From NCBI GenBank assembly GCA_963921825.1, contig OY997593.1, positions 72,472,513 through 72,536,512 on the forward strand: DNA of 64,000 bases, read 5' to 3'. This document shows positions 10,559-23,259 of the stretch, one piece after another; within the stretch, counting starts at the first letter, position 1, and every line of letters begins with the position of its first letter. A model generated the notes under the pieces. The model was not told where the DNA came from. It ran no database searches and saw only the letters and a program-made list of their open reading frames with translations. The position numbers were made by a program, and so were the translations under genes. The DNA comes from Erodium maritimum (taxonomy: Eukaryota; Streptophyta; Magnoliopsida; Geraniales; Geraniaceae).

Positions 10559-13500
10559 GGGTATGTAATAACCACTCCCGGTCAACGCCAGTCAAATCTG
10601 CGAAAAACCGGAAAATTTAAAAAATTTGAGCAGACACTGAATTGAACCGGAATTGGACCTCGAGGGTCATACCGGACTTAAGTTGACCCCGTTATCAACC
10701 AAAGTGAGTTCCGGGGGACTCAGGGCAACTTTCTGATCAATTTGGGAAATGTTGACTTTTCGCTGGAAAAGTCAATCGAGCGACGTTTTGGTCCATTCGA
10801 GGACCGTTTTGGATCCAAAAAGCTTAGCCGTCGTCGCAGCGGTCTTAGTTGAGCCGTTTCCTTGTAGCCCGTCAAGTTTCATAATTTCTTGGAAAAAGTG
10901 CCCGTTCGGGGCCCGAAACAGCCACATTTCGCGAATCTGACAGATAATATCTAGGAGATATTTTCCCAAAAAGGTGTGGGACCCACATGACACATGTCAT
11001 TAATGTGGTGGAAGGAAAAAGGGAGGACAACTTTACCCTTGACTTTAAAGAAAAGACAAAATGAAAAGGGGGGTATTTTGGTCTTTTTGATGTGTGGTTA
11101 GTGTTTTTAAACTAAAACAAAATGAAAGATGAAGAGTGTACACGTTCATTATTGAAAAAAATGGAGTTTTGGAGAGAGAAAGGTGAGTTAGAAGAAGGAG
11201 AGAAAAGAGAAGGAGAAGTTGAAGGTTTTGGTGATTCTCGTCGATCAAACCGTTGGATCGTCTCAACGATAGAAGATTCAAGCTCATACCGTCATTCTCT
11301 ACGGTGAGCACCTAACCGATTTTCGTTTTGTTAAGTTCGAATTTTAGGGTTTGAGTTTAAACGATTCAAATATGGTTGGGTTTTGGTTAGAATTGACTTA
11401 AAGATGAATGGTTGAGGTTTGGGGTTCGTTAGGAACGTTTTGGGGCAAAAAGGGAATTTTTCCAAGCTTGTTCGGGTGGGGCCCACGTGCTCGGGTGATC
11501 GGGTTTTGTGTTCGGGTGGCTTAGAACGTTCCCCGGATCATTTATCCACAACCGAATTGAAATTTGGAATTAAATTGGAAAAGTTGCAATTAACGGGTTT
11601 TAGAAACTTTAAACGTTAATTATTTGACTTAGAAGTCGGAATTCGATTCCGTCAAATGCATTGGGTTCCTTGAACTATTCTAAGACCGTAGAAACGAAAA
11701 CGGGGGCTTTTAGAGCCCCGGAAGGCAATTAACAAAACCCGGGCAGATTCGCCATGTCGGGCGAATCGGGCCTTTACGGGTCCTTTATCGACAATGTCGA
11801 GTAATTGGGAAGTTTGGGAGTGATCGACATTGTCGGGGTTAAGTTTGGGCATCGAGTTTAATGGTTTTCGGTTTATTCGTACTAGTTTAAAAGTGCCTTT
11901 AAATTGTGTTCTTTTAGATCGTGCCACGGACCGAGGCAAGGGAAAGCTGGGTGAGTGACTGAGATCATCACCGGAGCTCGTGGTTTGGCTTTTGGGAGAA
12001 CACGCACGAGGTAGGGAAAAGTAGCCGGATCTCGGCCCTGACTGGGGAAAGTTAACAGTAGAATTGCATGTGACACCGGGGTGTCGTGGGTTGAGTAGGT
12101 TTATTTAAATATTAGAAAGGCATGATACAGGATCGTAGTAATTATTAGAAATGCATGATACGGGATCGTAGCGATTATGAGAAAAGCATGTGACACTTAG
12201 TAGTGTCGTAGGAGCAGAGAACTTAGCGTTAATTGATTTACTGGAGGCATATGACCATGCTCGGAGGTTGTTTGTGAACTTGTTGATATTAGGAGTACTG
12301 GAGGCATATGACCATGCCCGGAGGTTGATTGTGAAACTGTTGATATTAGGACTGTTGGAGGCTTGGGTTAAGCTGGAGGTTGATTGTTTATTTTGGCGTC
12401 TTGGGTGGCCTTGAGAGCCCGTGTATTATTATTGTTGAGTCTTGGGTGGCCATGAGAGCCCGTGTTATTATTCGTGTTTGGGTGGCCATGAGAGCCCGTA
12501 CTTTACTGTTGGTGTTTTAGTTGGCTTACGAGTTAGAGTCTCGGTAAGTTGCAAGCGTGTTTTATCGTTGAGTTTTTGGTGGCCATGAGAGCCCGTGGGG
12601 TTGTTGAACCCGTGTCTTTACCTTTGGTGTTTTAGGTGGCCTTGAGAGCCCGTGTACTAAGGTTGGTGTCTTTGGCTGGCCTACCGAGTTAGAGTCTTGG
12701 GGAGTTGCAAGCTTTCTTAGCTGGCTTACGAGTTAGAGTCTCGGTAAGTTGCAAGCATGTTTTATGGTTGGTGTCTTGGGAGGCCGTGAGTGCCTGTGGG
12801 GCTGTTGAGTCCGTGTCTTACTGTCGGTGTGTCTCGGGAGGCCGTGAGTGCCTGTGGGGTTGTTGAGTCCGAGTTTTACGGTTGGTGTCTTGGTGGCCAT
12901 GAGTGCCTGTGAGTGTTGAACCTGTGTTGTTACAGGTTGTTGATTTTGCTTGTGATTGTGATTGTGATTGTGGTTACCGGAGGTTGGGGGCCCGCTTCCT
13001 GAAACGGGGGTCCACGAGCACACGCGTTTGCATGTTCAGACGGGGTAGGGGGCCCGCCCGCCAATAAAGGGGTCCTGGCCGCGCGTGTGTGGTTTGGGTC
13101 TGTGAGCATACCTTGGCTGGCTTATGGGTTAGAGTCCCAGTAAGTTGCAGCATTTTCCGGTTGGCTTATGGGTTAGAGTCCCGGTAAGTTGCAGCATTCT
13201 TGGGTTGGCCTGACCGGGTTAGAGTCCCGGGAGGGCGTTCTTGGCAGCTGGTTTGCGATCCTTTGTGATCTTGTTTGGTGTGCGATCCTTCGTGATCTTG
13301 TTTGGGGTGATCCCTTGTGATGCTGTTTGGTGTTGCGTAACTTTCTTTTGAGTCCTTGGAAGAGGTCGTCAATGGTTGTGTCGGGTCTACTTTACGTGTC
13401 AGAGTGTCGAGTTGGTCAGGGAAGGTAACAGTGGTGTATGTTCAGTCAGAGTACTTGGGTTGGGGATGGTGTTCCCCAGTGTTGAGTTGTTGTTGGTGTT

Positions 13501-13848
13501 ACCTGCTTTGTCTGCTAATTATGCCGTAGTCAGTCTGTTATCCGTGGTGGTGAGCGAACGCTCACCCCTAGCTGCTTTTCCTACAGGTACTGTTCGTGGG
13601 ACGGACTAGGTGAGCTCTCGAAGCTTGTGGAGCTAGGAGCAGAGTCCGGGTTTTGTCTTTTGAGTCTAGTGACGGATACCTTGTACTTTTGTCCACTTGT
13701 TGGGACGTGTTTTAAACTGTAATTATTATTTTTGTTGAACAAATGATGATTTTAAAGTGATCTATAAAAATGGTTTCAAAAGTGTTTATTGTTTTTAAAA
13801 CGTTCGCGTCCCTAGTTCGGTTTACTGAAATTGTGGCGTGACAGGGTA
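10559..13848 (+). mobile_element. Solo LTR (3.28 kb), plus strand, with 5-bp TSD
   Basis: The LTR occupies 10564-13843. It starts TGTAATAACCACTCCCGG and ends ATTGTGGCGTGACA. GGGTA flanks it on both sides (10559-10563 and 13844-13848). Its reversed end, TGTCACGCCACAA, is related to but distinct from the TGTCACGCCCCAAAT ends of the other LTRs here, so it is a sister subfamily. The shared palindrome appears as TGAGC-GAAC-GCTCA at 13551-13564. It contains several interleaved tandem repeats (12240-13230). There is no gag or pol and no primer-binding site. It is inserted in the LINE ORF1 relic. Confidence 0.9.
12240..13230 (+). repeat. Composite tandem-repeat array inside the solo LTR
   Basis: At least three unit types are visible: a ~57-bp unit with GGAGGCATATGACCATGC (two copies, 12246-12350); GGTGGCCATGAGAGCCCGTG (about five copies, 12389-12650, with AGGCCGTGAGTGCCTGTGGG variants at 12780-12915); and GGCTTACGAGTTAGAGTCTC followed by GGTAAGTTGCA (about five copies, 12522-13230). 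The second and third types recur in reverse orientation at 25330-25640. Confidence 0.8.
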
Positions 13849-15340
13849 TCCTACACATCACACTAACTTTTCGCTTTCTAACATTGTGACGGTTTTAGTT
13901 TCATCAGCCAATACGAACAACCTACTACTAAAGATGTTTTTAGTTCAGTTTGTTGTAACATAGGCTAAAATAATATTTCAAGAGGCAGAAATTGTGAAAA
14001 TGGACTTATACAAACTTTTCAACATTCCAAATAGTTAGGCATTGGCTAATAGGAGTATAAGGGGGGTTTTGTCAACAATTGGGACATGTGGCATCCAATC
14101 GTATAAATCAGTCACGACCTACCCAAATAAAGCGGCGAATATCATGTTTCGTCCAAACAGATTCACTTATGTCAAAGTTACAATATCCATAACAACATAA
14201 ACCAAATCGATATAATGTGGGGTTAATTTTGTTTCTCTCCATAATTTTCGGGTCTAATAGGGTGCCACTGTGGTATTAGATCAAATTAGGTCTAATGTGT
14301 AAGAATCAGCTACAAGCCACGCCACGTGTGAGTCAATATTAGGTAGGCGTAACACTCGGATCTAAGAATTCATAGACCCAACAACTGGTCTAACAGATTA
14401 GACTCGAGTTAAACACATATTAAACACTTTTACGAGGTCGATATTTAACACAGACAAGACCCTACCATCAAAACACTAATCTTGTATCAAACAAAATTGT
14501 AGTCAAACAAACTTATATCAATTTATCATATTTTCGAGATTTATGTTCTCATCAAGCTGATATCAAATCACATCATGTTTGATACATTAACATAAAAACG
14601 ATAAAACTCTACGGCTGTGCTTTAAAACCCTAGTTGATACAAACTACAAAATGAGAGTAAATACAAATAGAAGATACACAAAATCAAAAAAAAAAAAACT
14701 TATATGCGTGGGTCTTATGATGAACCGAAGGATAGTGACCAGAAACTTCCAAAAAGAAGATAAATACATCTTTTTTTTATTCTTTTTTCTGCAATACCTT
14801 TAACTTTTGAACAGTAAAGCTGTGAGACCCAAGTGGGGCAGCTAAGGCTAAAGAGAGAGAGAGATTGAGCCACGCATGTTGAGATAAAAGAGTGTGGTTT
14901 TGTTCATTTTTTTCAACATGAAACATCCAAAAATATTAACACATAAAAGTTTTGACTTGGTGTTGTTTTTAGGGCTTTGCTTTTTTCTCTTTCTCTTTCT
15001 CTTTTTCTTTTCCTTTGCTTTTGATTTTGATTTTCAGCTTGGAGTGAGCATTCTAATGAAAAGAAAGAAAAGGGGTTTGGGATAAAATTAACCCTTTTCT
15101 TTACTATATATAAAAGTTTTAGGGTTTTTGATAAAGATGTGGTTTTAGGGTGTTTGTAATGTTGGAATGTGCTGGTTATGGCTTTATGTTTGTTGTTAAA
15201 ATAAAAATTGTAGATTATTATATTTAAGTTTTAGATTCGTTGACGGATATCTTGATGTTTAAAATACACCAAACTCGTTTTTATTAGACTACACATAAAA
15301 AAGAATGAAAAGTCTCAATTTAGCATACCTTTCACATGAT
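13849..15340. other. No gene recognised
   Basis: AT-rich intergenic sequence. A TATATATAAAAG box at about 15102 and T/C runs near 14985 occur, but no exon with coding bias follows. The only reading frame of note (14894-15085) is a low-complexity Phe/Leu frame over the CT-rich run. Confidence 0.5.
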
Positions 15341-15349
15341 TGATGTTCA

Positions 15350-16259
15350 TAATTTATCAATATTGTCAAGCATCTTGAGAAATCCACGCGCTTCATTCAT
15401 GGATAAAATGTAGTTCATATCAGACTTTGTTGGCCTACGTTGGTACGTCGGACCGAAGATAGTAACAACTCACTTGCAAAATTTGATCACGCACTCCAAA
15501 GCCATGATTTTCGCCTATTTTTAGGTATTCGTCCAGTCCATCGGCTGCAATTCCATAACAAAAATTGCCTAATGACCGCAGTACATTTTTGATACGGAGA
15601 TAACGATATCTTTCCCACAACGTCAAACCGTTTCCTGAAGTACGCATTGTTATCCTCCATTGCACGGAGAATGCGGATGAACACATCCTTTTGCATTCGG
15701 AAACGACGACGAAAATGCACCTCCTTGTACACGGGGTTTTTGTCGAAGTGGCCGCGCATTAAACATTCGTTCGCAATTTTCCGGTCTCGTTTGATGTAGC
15801 TTCTTATCCATGGTCGAACTGCGACCATGGCTTCGTCTAACAAACCTTGAATGACCTCACTGGACATGCAATCTTCGAGTGCTTCTTCCAACCTTCGCTC
15901 GAGCGCGAGCTCGTTGGCACGTGCATCGACATTGTTCGTCATTTCGATGAAAAAATAGAGAGACCAAGAATTCAAATTTAGGAGGAAATGGTAATGGAAG
16001 GTGTGTTTTTTATGCAAAAACCTGAATTTATACAAAATTATAGCATTTAATTTTGTTTTTTTCAACATAAAAAATTGTTTTTTCAAGAGTCATATATATT
16101 GGTCACACAAGAAGTACCCGTTGGCGCCAGCGTTTCATGTTGACGGTTCCGTCAACGTCGGTAGTCTCCGTCGACACCAAACTGTTTGCAAGTCGTCGCC
16201 GTTTCATCCCCGTTAGCAACGAACCGCCAACAAGCCAATCAACGCTGGAGATGCTCTTA
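15350..16259 (-). pseudogene. PIF/Harbinger transposase, truncated before the catalytic core
   Basis: The 5' end of the element is at 16256 (AGATGCTC then TTA at 16257-16259; on the minus strand GAGCATCTCCAGCG). A transposase start codon lies at 15942 (MTNNVDARANELALERRLEE). Downstream are RSYIKRDRKIANECLMRGHF, FRRRFRMQKDVFIRILRAME and LSPYQKCTAVIRQ, all typical of HARBI1/ALP1-type PIF/Harbinger transposases. A frameshift near 15560 is needed to continue into YGIAADGLDEYLKIGE and then to MNEARGFLKMLDNID near 15350-15395, which contains the first catalytic Asp. The rest of the DDE domain is absent, so the copy is a 5' fragment that cannot be active. A more complete relative lies at 59780-60953. 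Confidence 0.75.
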
Positions 16260-17090
16260 CAAAGCAATGTAATGAAATAGATCGGTAGAGTAGGTTTTTG
16301 ACTTAACCCACCATAAAAACAAAAGTATTATTAGCTTGGGGAAAGAGTTGAATTGAGGATGAGAATGAACTTATTCTTTGACCAAAGTTATTAAAAATGA
16401 TGAACTTATTATAAATTGCTAGGATATGTTTTTGATACATCTTTTTCACCATATAAAAGAACCACCTAAGAAACAAAAGTATTAGCTTTGGAAAGGGTTG
16501 AATTGAGGATGAGATTGAGTTTGTTCTTTAAGCAAAGCAATAAAGAAGGCTAAGAAAAAAGAAACAAATATTTTAACAAGTAGTCATGTTTTGGAGGACC
16601 CTCCAATCCATTTATTTTCAAGGGACACCATGTCACAAATCATGGTGGTAATCTTGAAACCTTGGAAGTATCTATATCTAATATTTTTATTTATTTACTT
16701 TCTAATAAAATAAATAAATAAATCACACTGTTGTCATATCTCTCATGTGGATCAAACTAGTCACCATCTAATTGAGTGTTTATAAAAATGAAAATTCTTT
16801 TGTCCACTCAAGTGCTAACCAACCATGGCTCTTCTTTTGTTCTTTTACCCATTAAGGGTTCAAGCTTGTTTTTTGTCCCTCTCTAGTTCTTTGAACGGTT
16901 TGGTTTGGTCAAAACGATTCCTTATCAACTAAACAACATTTTGTGATTGGTAGGCCTATTCCTTATCAAATGAATAAATTATTAATGGGAGATATTATGA
17001 AATATTAATTGTTTTTAACATGCTAATACTAAACCACTTGTAATTGTGTGAGGAAAAAATAAACTTCCAACGGCCGGGTTTGCTATTCTT
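16260..17090. other. No gene recognised
   Basis: AT-rich spacer. The phrase ACAAAAGTATTA...GAATTGAGGATGAGA occurs twice (about 16319-16365 and 16475-16515) as a diverged direct repeat. Nothing coding is visible. Confidence 0.45.
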
Positions 17091-17099
17091 GTGTGTGTT

Positions 17100-20000
17100 T
17101 TCTTATGGCACAATTCAATTCAATTGAAATTTCGTATTCGATTGTTCTATTGTATGTCATATTCCATCTGTCATTTATTCTCGAGGGTTCACGAAACTTG
17201 TTACATGCACCCTCCCACTACAAGACCAATCATCGACGTACCCCACATTTTACACATGATCCTCATCAACATCAACGTCCGTCCACCATCCCTCTCCTTC
17301 GTGTACATCGTCCGTCTCCCTCCCTACTCCATTGTCATCCCTTCTGTAACACCCCGTCGTCCCACACAGGGCCCCACGCGCGGCGATGTTAGGTCTGCAG
17401 CCCAATACACCCCAACCCCTCTGGTGTACTGTCCACAGACAAATACCAACTTAGGTTGTTGGTGAGACTTGAACCCAAGACGACGGGATGTTACACCTTC
17501 TTCTGTATATGATGATGGCTCGAATGCCCCAATTGCCTCCTATTGATGGCTTGCTAGCCCTCCATAAAGGTCTGGATGTGATAAGTCACGACGAGGATGA
17601 CCTCATCATCGAGATCCCGCATGAACCCGCTATTGACAAGCGCAACTTCCAGAGTTTAGGCTTGGCTAGTCATATCCATACCTCTCGTCCGTTCAACCGA
17701 AAGGCGATGCTCGGACTCATGTCCCGGTGTTGGGGATTAATAGGGTCTTTGTTGGGGATAAGCCCTCCGGGTACGCTTTTAGATGGATCTTTCGTGTCCA
17801 CTCCGTTGCTCCATCGTTTGAAATTCAAGGAGTATCCACATCGGTTCACGTCAAACTACAATATGAGAGAATTCACCTATTCTGCTTTGCGTGCGGACGC
17901 TTGGGCCATACAGACCATGAGTGCAAGGCATCCAAACTAGCTATAGTTATGGCTTTGCTACGGTTTAACATGTCGATCTTTATAGAGCAGCTGAACCACC
18001 TAGGTATCTCTACAAATTGGGTGAGACTCCAACACCCCATAGGCTGCACTATTATATCCTTATAGCTTCGAACAAAAGGTACCCGATGAGGTGGTAGTAA
18101 CACAAAACCTCTTGACTATGACATTAACAGGCCCTTAGAGCGGGAAGCACACAAATCCTTCTCTGTCGAGGTTGGAGACATGGGAGGGTATGGATGACCC
18201 GTCCCTCCGTACCATAACACACAATGTATTGACTAACCAGGGTTAGGGATGGTTGGGCCTAATTCGAGAGGCCCACGGGAAGGCCCCATCAATCCAAACA
18301 ACTCTCTATTTCTTTAGGGGTGGGGTGCACATCAAGGGCCGAGATCCCGAGAAGGCCATGTAAGGGAAATATAGTCTTCGAGACACTGACACCAAAAGGA
18401 ACGACCCATAGAAGGTCATATTGAATAAGTAGCCCCTAAACGTCCATATCCTACTCATGGGGAACAAGAGGCCTAAGAAGATCAAGATAGGCTTCTAAAG
18501 AGGTCTATCTAGGATCAATGATTTCCTAAAAAAGAAGTGATAAATCGAACCCTAATGGGAAACCTAGGATATATTCTAGAATCCAAACTGTCGGGAACGA
18601 TATAGCATACGGAATGAGCTAAACACCACTAGGTGATTGTTTTGGGCTGTTAAAGCTTCTTGGGCGACCCCTTCTTGAGGAAGGCGAGCCGAAAAACGAC
18701 CGCTGAAGAGATCTGATGGGCCTCCCTTTCCCATCCGATCCTAGCCACCGAGACTCATGGTTCTCGGCGAGGCTGTTTGGAAGGCCTTATTGGGAAATCT
18801 GAGACTTCATTCTCCTAGTGTCCTTCTAGATCTGGTTTGACGTCCAAAAACCCAAAGTCACGCTTCTTCAATAGGGCTTTATCGCATGGGCCCACTTTTC
18901 CTTCTCCCTCACCAAGTATTTGGAGTTCTTGAACCTTCGTGAACCGAGAGGGGAGGGGAGGTCCGATGGTGCCCCATGCTTCTTCTTCCAGTCAAAGATG
19001 GCGGGGGAATCTGAAAAACCTCCTCATAGAGGTGACAAGGGAGTGATGGTGGCGATGGGGACAGTATGGGTGCTTGGGGTGGTGGCATGTTCATAGGAGA
19101 TAATAGAAGGGGTATTAGAGGCAGCGGTAGGGGCACCCGAGGTGGTGGAAAAACATAAGGGTTCGGTGGAAGAGGTGTATGACTTGAGTCATGACACGCG
19201 TTAGGCAGGACTTTGGCCCGAGTGAAACCCAGAGGCACCTCCGACCTCACCATTCCCATACCAACTGCTTCCCAGGCCTGGGTAACCCGACAAGATCTTG
19301 ATAAGGATCTAGAGCATTAGGCAGAACTTCGGTCCAAGGGACTGGTGACTTCCATCGCAAGCTTCTTGACCGAATCTCACACGTAGGGGATGACTTAGGC
19401 CAGTCTCAAAACCTGAAGGAACCCTCAATGAGAATGGAAATGGGGTAACAAGGAGAGGGGATCCCAACCCTAGAGACAATTCCGACTTCCTTGAGGATAG
19501 CGTTGTCCTTTCTTCCAAATCTGTGTGAATCCATCAACCGTAACCCCACTAGGTCTTGATGATTGACAGGTCATACCAAAGAGCTGCCTAATCTAGTCCT
19601 GGAATGATTGTCATGCAGACATGACCCAATCGACCACACAAGAGACAAAAGTCAGACAACTTCTTGTATTGCAAACAGATTGTGAAGGGGTTTGATAATC
19701 TTCAAAACGTAGGTGACCACAACGACAAACCATTTTTTTAAGAAAAACCCAAAGAAGACCATAACCGAGAGAGGAGCACCACACCAACAAAACTTAAATC
19801 TTCACTCACCTATTTGAATTTTATTCCACCTTAACTTTTATGATTTGTATTACACGAGTCTTTGCTCTATTATTTTTAAGCTCATATTAATAACAAATGT
19901 AGATCGAAAATAATATTTATAAAAAATATGTTATAATATCGAAAATAATATTTATGGCGGCGACATAATTTTTTTTATGTCGCCAGAACAACTTGATGGC

Positions 20001-20298
20001 GGTAGAGATGATAATGGATGGCGGCAGTGATCTCCAACACAACTTGATGGCGGCGACACCACCTCTCTCCAGCAGGTAGCAAGAGTAGAGGTCGGGGAGC
20101 GGAGGATGTTCACACTCTGGGACGGACAATAGAGACGGGCGACCACGGGTTGTGTAGCTAACGGCGGCGAGGGTCGGTGACTGACTCTAAGGTTCCTGGT
20201 GTCTTTCCGGGTCCTCAAGTCAATCGGTGCAAGGTACTAGGGCTCCTACCTATTTGTGGATCGAACCTTGTTGGCCCATTTACTTGTCGGTTGGGTGC
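17100..20298 (+). pseudogene. Degenerate LINE ORF1 with zinc knuckle
   Basis: The clearest part is at 17720-17940, where the frame reads VHVKLQYERIHLFCFACGRL followed by GHTDHEC, a CX2CX4HX4C knuckle preceded by the usual xVxYERxPxFC context of plant LINE ORF1 proteins with DUF4283. Upstream sequence has frame changes and stops. Downstream, 18100-20298 is gene-length but degenerate and Gly-rich in places (18990-19150). Two younger insertions break it: the 151-bp LTR at 17345 and the gypsy element at 20304. Sequence beyond the gypsy element (28742-29310) matches LINE 3' tails, so the two halves could be one ancestral LINE. Confidence 0.6.
17340..17500. mobile_element. 151-bp TG...CA element with 5-bp TSD (TRIM-type solo LTR)
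   Basis: The element occupies 17345-17495. It begins TGTAACACCCCGTCGTC and ends GACGACGGGATGTTACA, so its 17-bp ends are inverted repeats with one mismatch. CCTTC flanks it at 17340-17344 and 17496-17500. TGTAACACCCC with TG...CA ends and a 5-bp TSD fits a short solo LTR from a TRIM-like retrotransposon. The unusually long terminal inverted repeat also fits a small MITE. Strand is not assigned. Confidence 0.85.
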
Positions 20299-20303
20299 TA
20301 GTG

Positions 20304-20493
20304 TGTCACGCCCCAAATCCGGTTCTTGCCCGGACTCGAGGCATGACTAGGATAAAACGATTAAAGAGACAATACTTGACAGTAACGTCCTGAAATTCTC
20401 CAATATAAAACTCAAATCCACATAGCTCGGTTTCAAACATAAATAACCCTCCAGGGGTGTAATAATAATCCTCCAACAAGGTTCGTTCAAAAC
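20304..20493 (-). repeat. Terminal 190 bp of the 3' LTR
   Basis: This is almost identical to 26077-26266, with only a few substitutions (for example CTTGACAG versus CTCGACAG). Similarity stops abruptly at 20493. Sequence just inside (20494-21430) still contains LTR-like ATACCGGAAT units, so the 3' LTR may be chimeric rather than simply deleted. Confidence 0.85.
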
Positions 20494-23259
20494 TTGCCTT
20501 CGTCGCTGCCGATCCGCTAAGGCCTCTCTTAGGCTCACTCTCAGAAAAAGAAAATTTGATCCCGTAATGAAACTCAATAGGCCTACGCCTTTCACTGTGT
20601 AATTCTTATGTCGGATCTACTCGGTCGTTAACCATTTCCGCATGTACATGACCTTTACCCACCCGTGCTTCACTAGATCACGCTAGTTACTCAAAAATCC
20701 ATACTTGGCGGTGAACACATCCTTTCTCCACAGTTCGCAGTTTTGACATGCAACCATAACTCAAGAACCACTGATGTCCCCAACATGTCAAAGAACACTC
20801 AAATCGTTAAGGAATACCGGATGACGGTATAAACATCCTATACCGGAATCCTACCTCGATATAGACGTCGCACTGAAATACTCTAAAAAGGTCTAGATAC
20901 TCTATACCGGAATCTCCCGTCGGTCATAGGTATCGCGCCGTAACGCCTCGCAAGGCGAACTGAAGTAGGAAATTACATGTAGACATAACCACTCAGTTTC
21001 CTTCTTAATAACCGTTGCAAGGAAAACTTGCCCAGACTTCCAATATTCGTCAAGCTATGACCAACCACAAACGATTACACGATCAAGTAACACATAAACC
21101 ACTTCCTCGAGACTCAGGATTTCATAAACATTGCACGGTTCGGAACATCCATCCGACGGACCAATAGGCGCAACTCAAAAAGGGGTAATCGTACCCACCT
21201 CAGATACGGAGGAATGCCAGGTGACGATCCAGGCAACTTCTAACCGACTCCAATTTTAGCGTAGACGGCGGACCGTCATCAGCCACTTCGATGTAGATAC
21301 TTCTTATCATAACCCTCAACTGTACCGGTATCACACTGGATAGAACGACTTCGATTCGGACATGCCATACCGGAATCTTCCTTCGGTATGGGTGTCTTAC
21401 CGGAGAACTCCGAAAATCGGACAAGGACGGAGCCATCCGTAGGTGTAACTCCTCAATTTCTCTTTAGTAACCGTCTCTCGAATAGTTCACACTAGAACGC
21501 CAAAAAGGTCTTGTCACGGCCTATCACCCACAGGCCAAGCAAGCGACACCCAAATGAAATCGTCCAATCAAAGGTTCTCATAGCCACTGCGTGTTTTGGA
21601 ACAACTGTTCGTTTCATCCCTTTCGTGGAAAGATAGACGTACCTCAATCAAGCAAATGGTACAACGTACCGGTATAGTCGAAACGCGGCATGCCTCAAAA
21701 CATGACCTACTCAAACCTCCCGTCACACTTAGCCTGGCATACAGGTGCCTCACACAACTAATTTCCAACGGAGCTCATACCACACTCCTCAACTCGGGAC
21801 CCCACCACACTCACAACACAGACTCAAACGAATCAACACCACTTGCAGACACAACACTTAACAGGTCATCAACACAGGGTAAACGGTAAAGCACATACGC
21901 TTCTCGTATCAAGCCAACATCATGCACATATGTCACAACGATTAAACCTTAATACGGTTCTCAACCTGATACGAGTCAGTTACACATCACGTACCACAAA
22001 CATAACTCGCAGTAGGCCAACCACATCTCACTGTGATCAATAGAGAAGGTTATTCAACTCGTGATATTTCTCTTGACACCAATCCCAGTTCTCAACATCC
22101 GATCAACCACTTCACAAGTCATCTCACCTGAATCATCATAACACTAGACAATGGTTCTCAAAACCGGCGTATGGTTCAGTACCACCATGAACTCTACCAA
22201 CATTTAGTTGGACGAACAACGTACAACAACACGGACCAATAGAACCCCTTACTGGCACTTGATCAAAGTAGGCGTCCTTCAAGACACCACAACTGAACGT
22301 ACGATAATTACACTCGACTGCGAAACACGATCCCCGATCGATTGCCAAAGGTCATCCCAACCGGCGGTATCCTTTATACCGTTCACGAGCTATCAATCAA
22401 CCAACTTATAGTTAAGTCCACCCAAGTCGCCCTTTAAGGGGTAAACAACACGTACCGAGATCTTGAAAATATTGAATAGTTTAGAAACTCGCGCAGTTCC
22501 GTCATTCGCTACCTGACAAATTAAAACCCACAACGGTTAGCTCTTAATCTTTCCTGTGCTCACACGTGGCACAAAATCCGACCTATCATACAATTCCTCG
22601 TTCGGTGCCATCTTGTTACTGGCCTGAAAGCTTGCGGTAGTCGCCCTCAACTATCTGTAGCTGGTATTTCAACGCGAGGTGCTCTCGCTTCTAGGACATA
22701 ACCCCATGGTTAAGCTTAGTCCTTCTGGGGATAACGTAAGAAACACACCTTCATTTAGTTCCTCACGTACGGCACACACTCGTGAAACCTTCGCTTGCTA
22801 ACAAGGATGTGAAACAACATCGTCTCGACGGTTCGAATCTTTTAACTTAAGTCCTGTAGCGGGGTTAGAAGAAACTGTAGATTACGACTATTGTGGGTAT
22901 GGGTCCACCACGCTTCCGCTACGCTACTCTGATCTTATCGTTGCTCGGTCATCTCCGGTGACCGGTCGGACCGTTTACTGGTCAAGGCTACGGCCTTTCC
23001 CTGTTTGGCATTCGTCGCTGATGGCGTTCGATGAACGCTTGCTGTTTCAGCACTCAGTTCTTAAAATTCGATCCGCACTATCGGAGAAGAAAATAACTTT
23101 CAATCTGACTAAGTTTGTTACTCCACTTTCCAATTCCCATTGACGTTAGTCGGTACTACCATACCTTTAGTCGATGTGTTTGAAAGCACCGGTGGGCTTA
23201 ACAGTGTTAAACTCGCTCGATCGCTACGTCACCACGAACCAATACACCCAGTGTAATGC

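Noticed and set aside
14894..15085. 63-codon frame after a run of pyrimidines, as a small secreted protein.
   Set aside because: Phe/Leu low complexity comes from a CTTTCTCTTT repeat, with no promoter or homology support.
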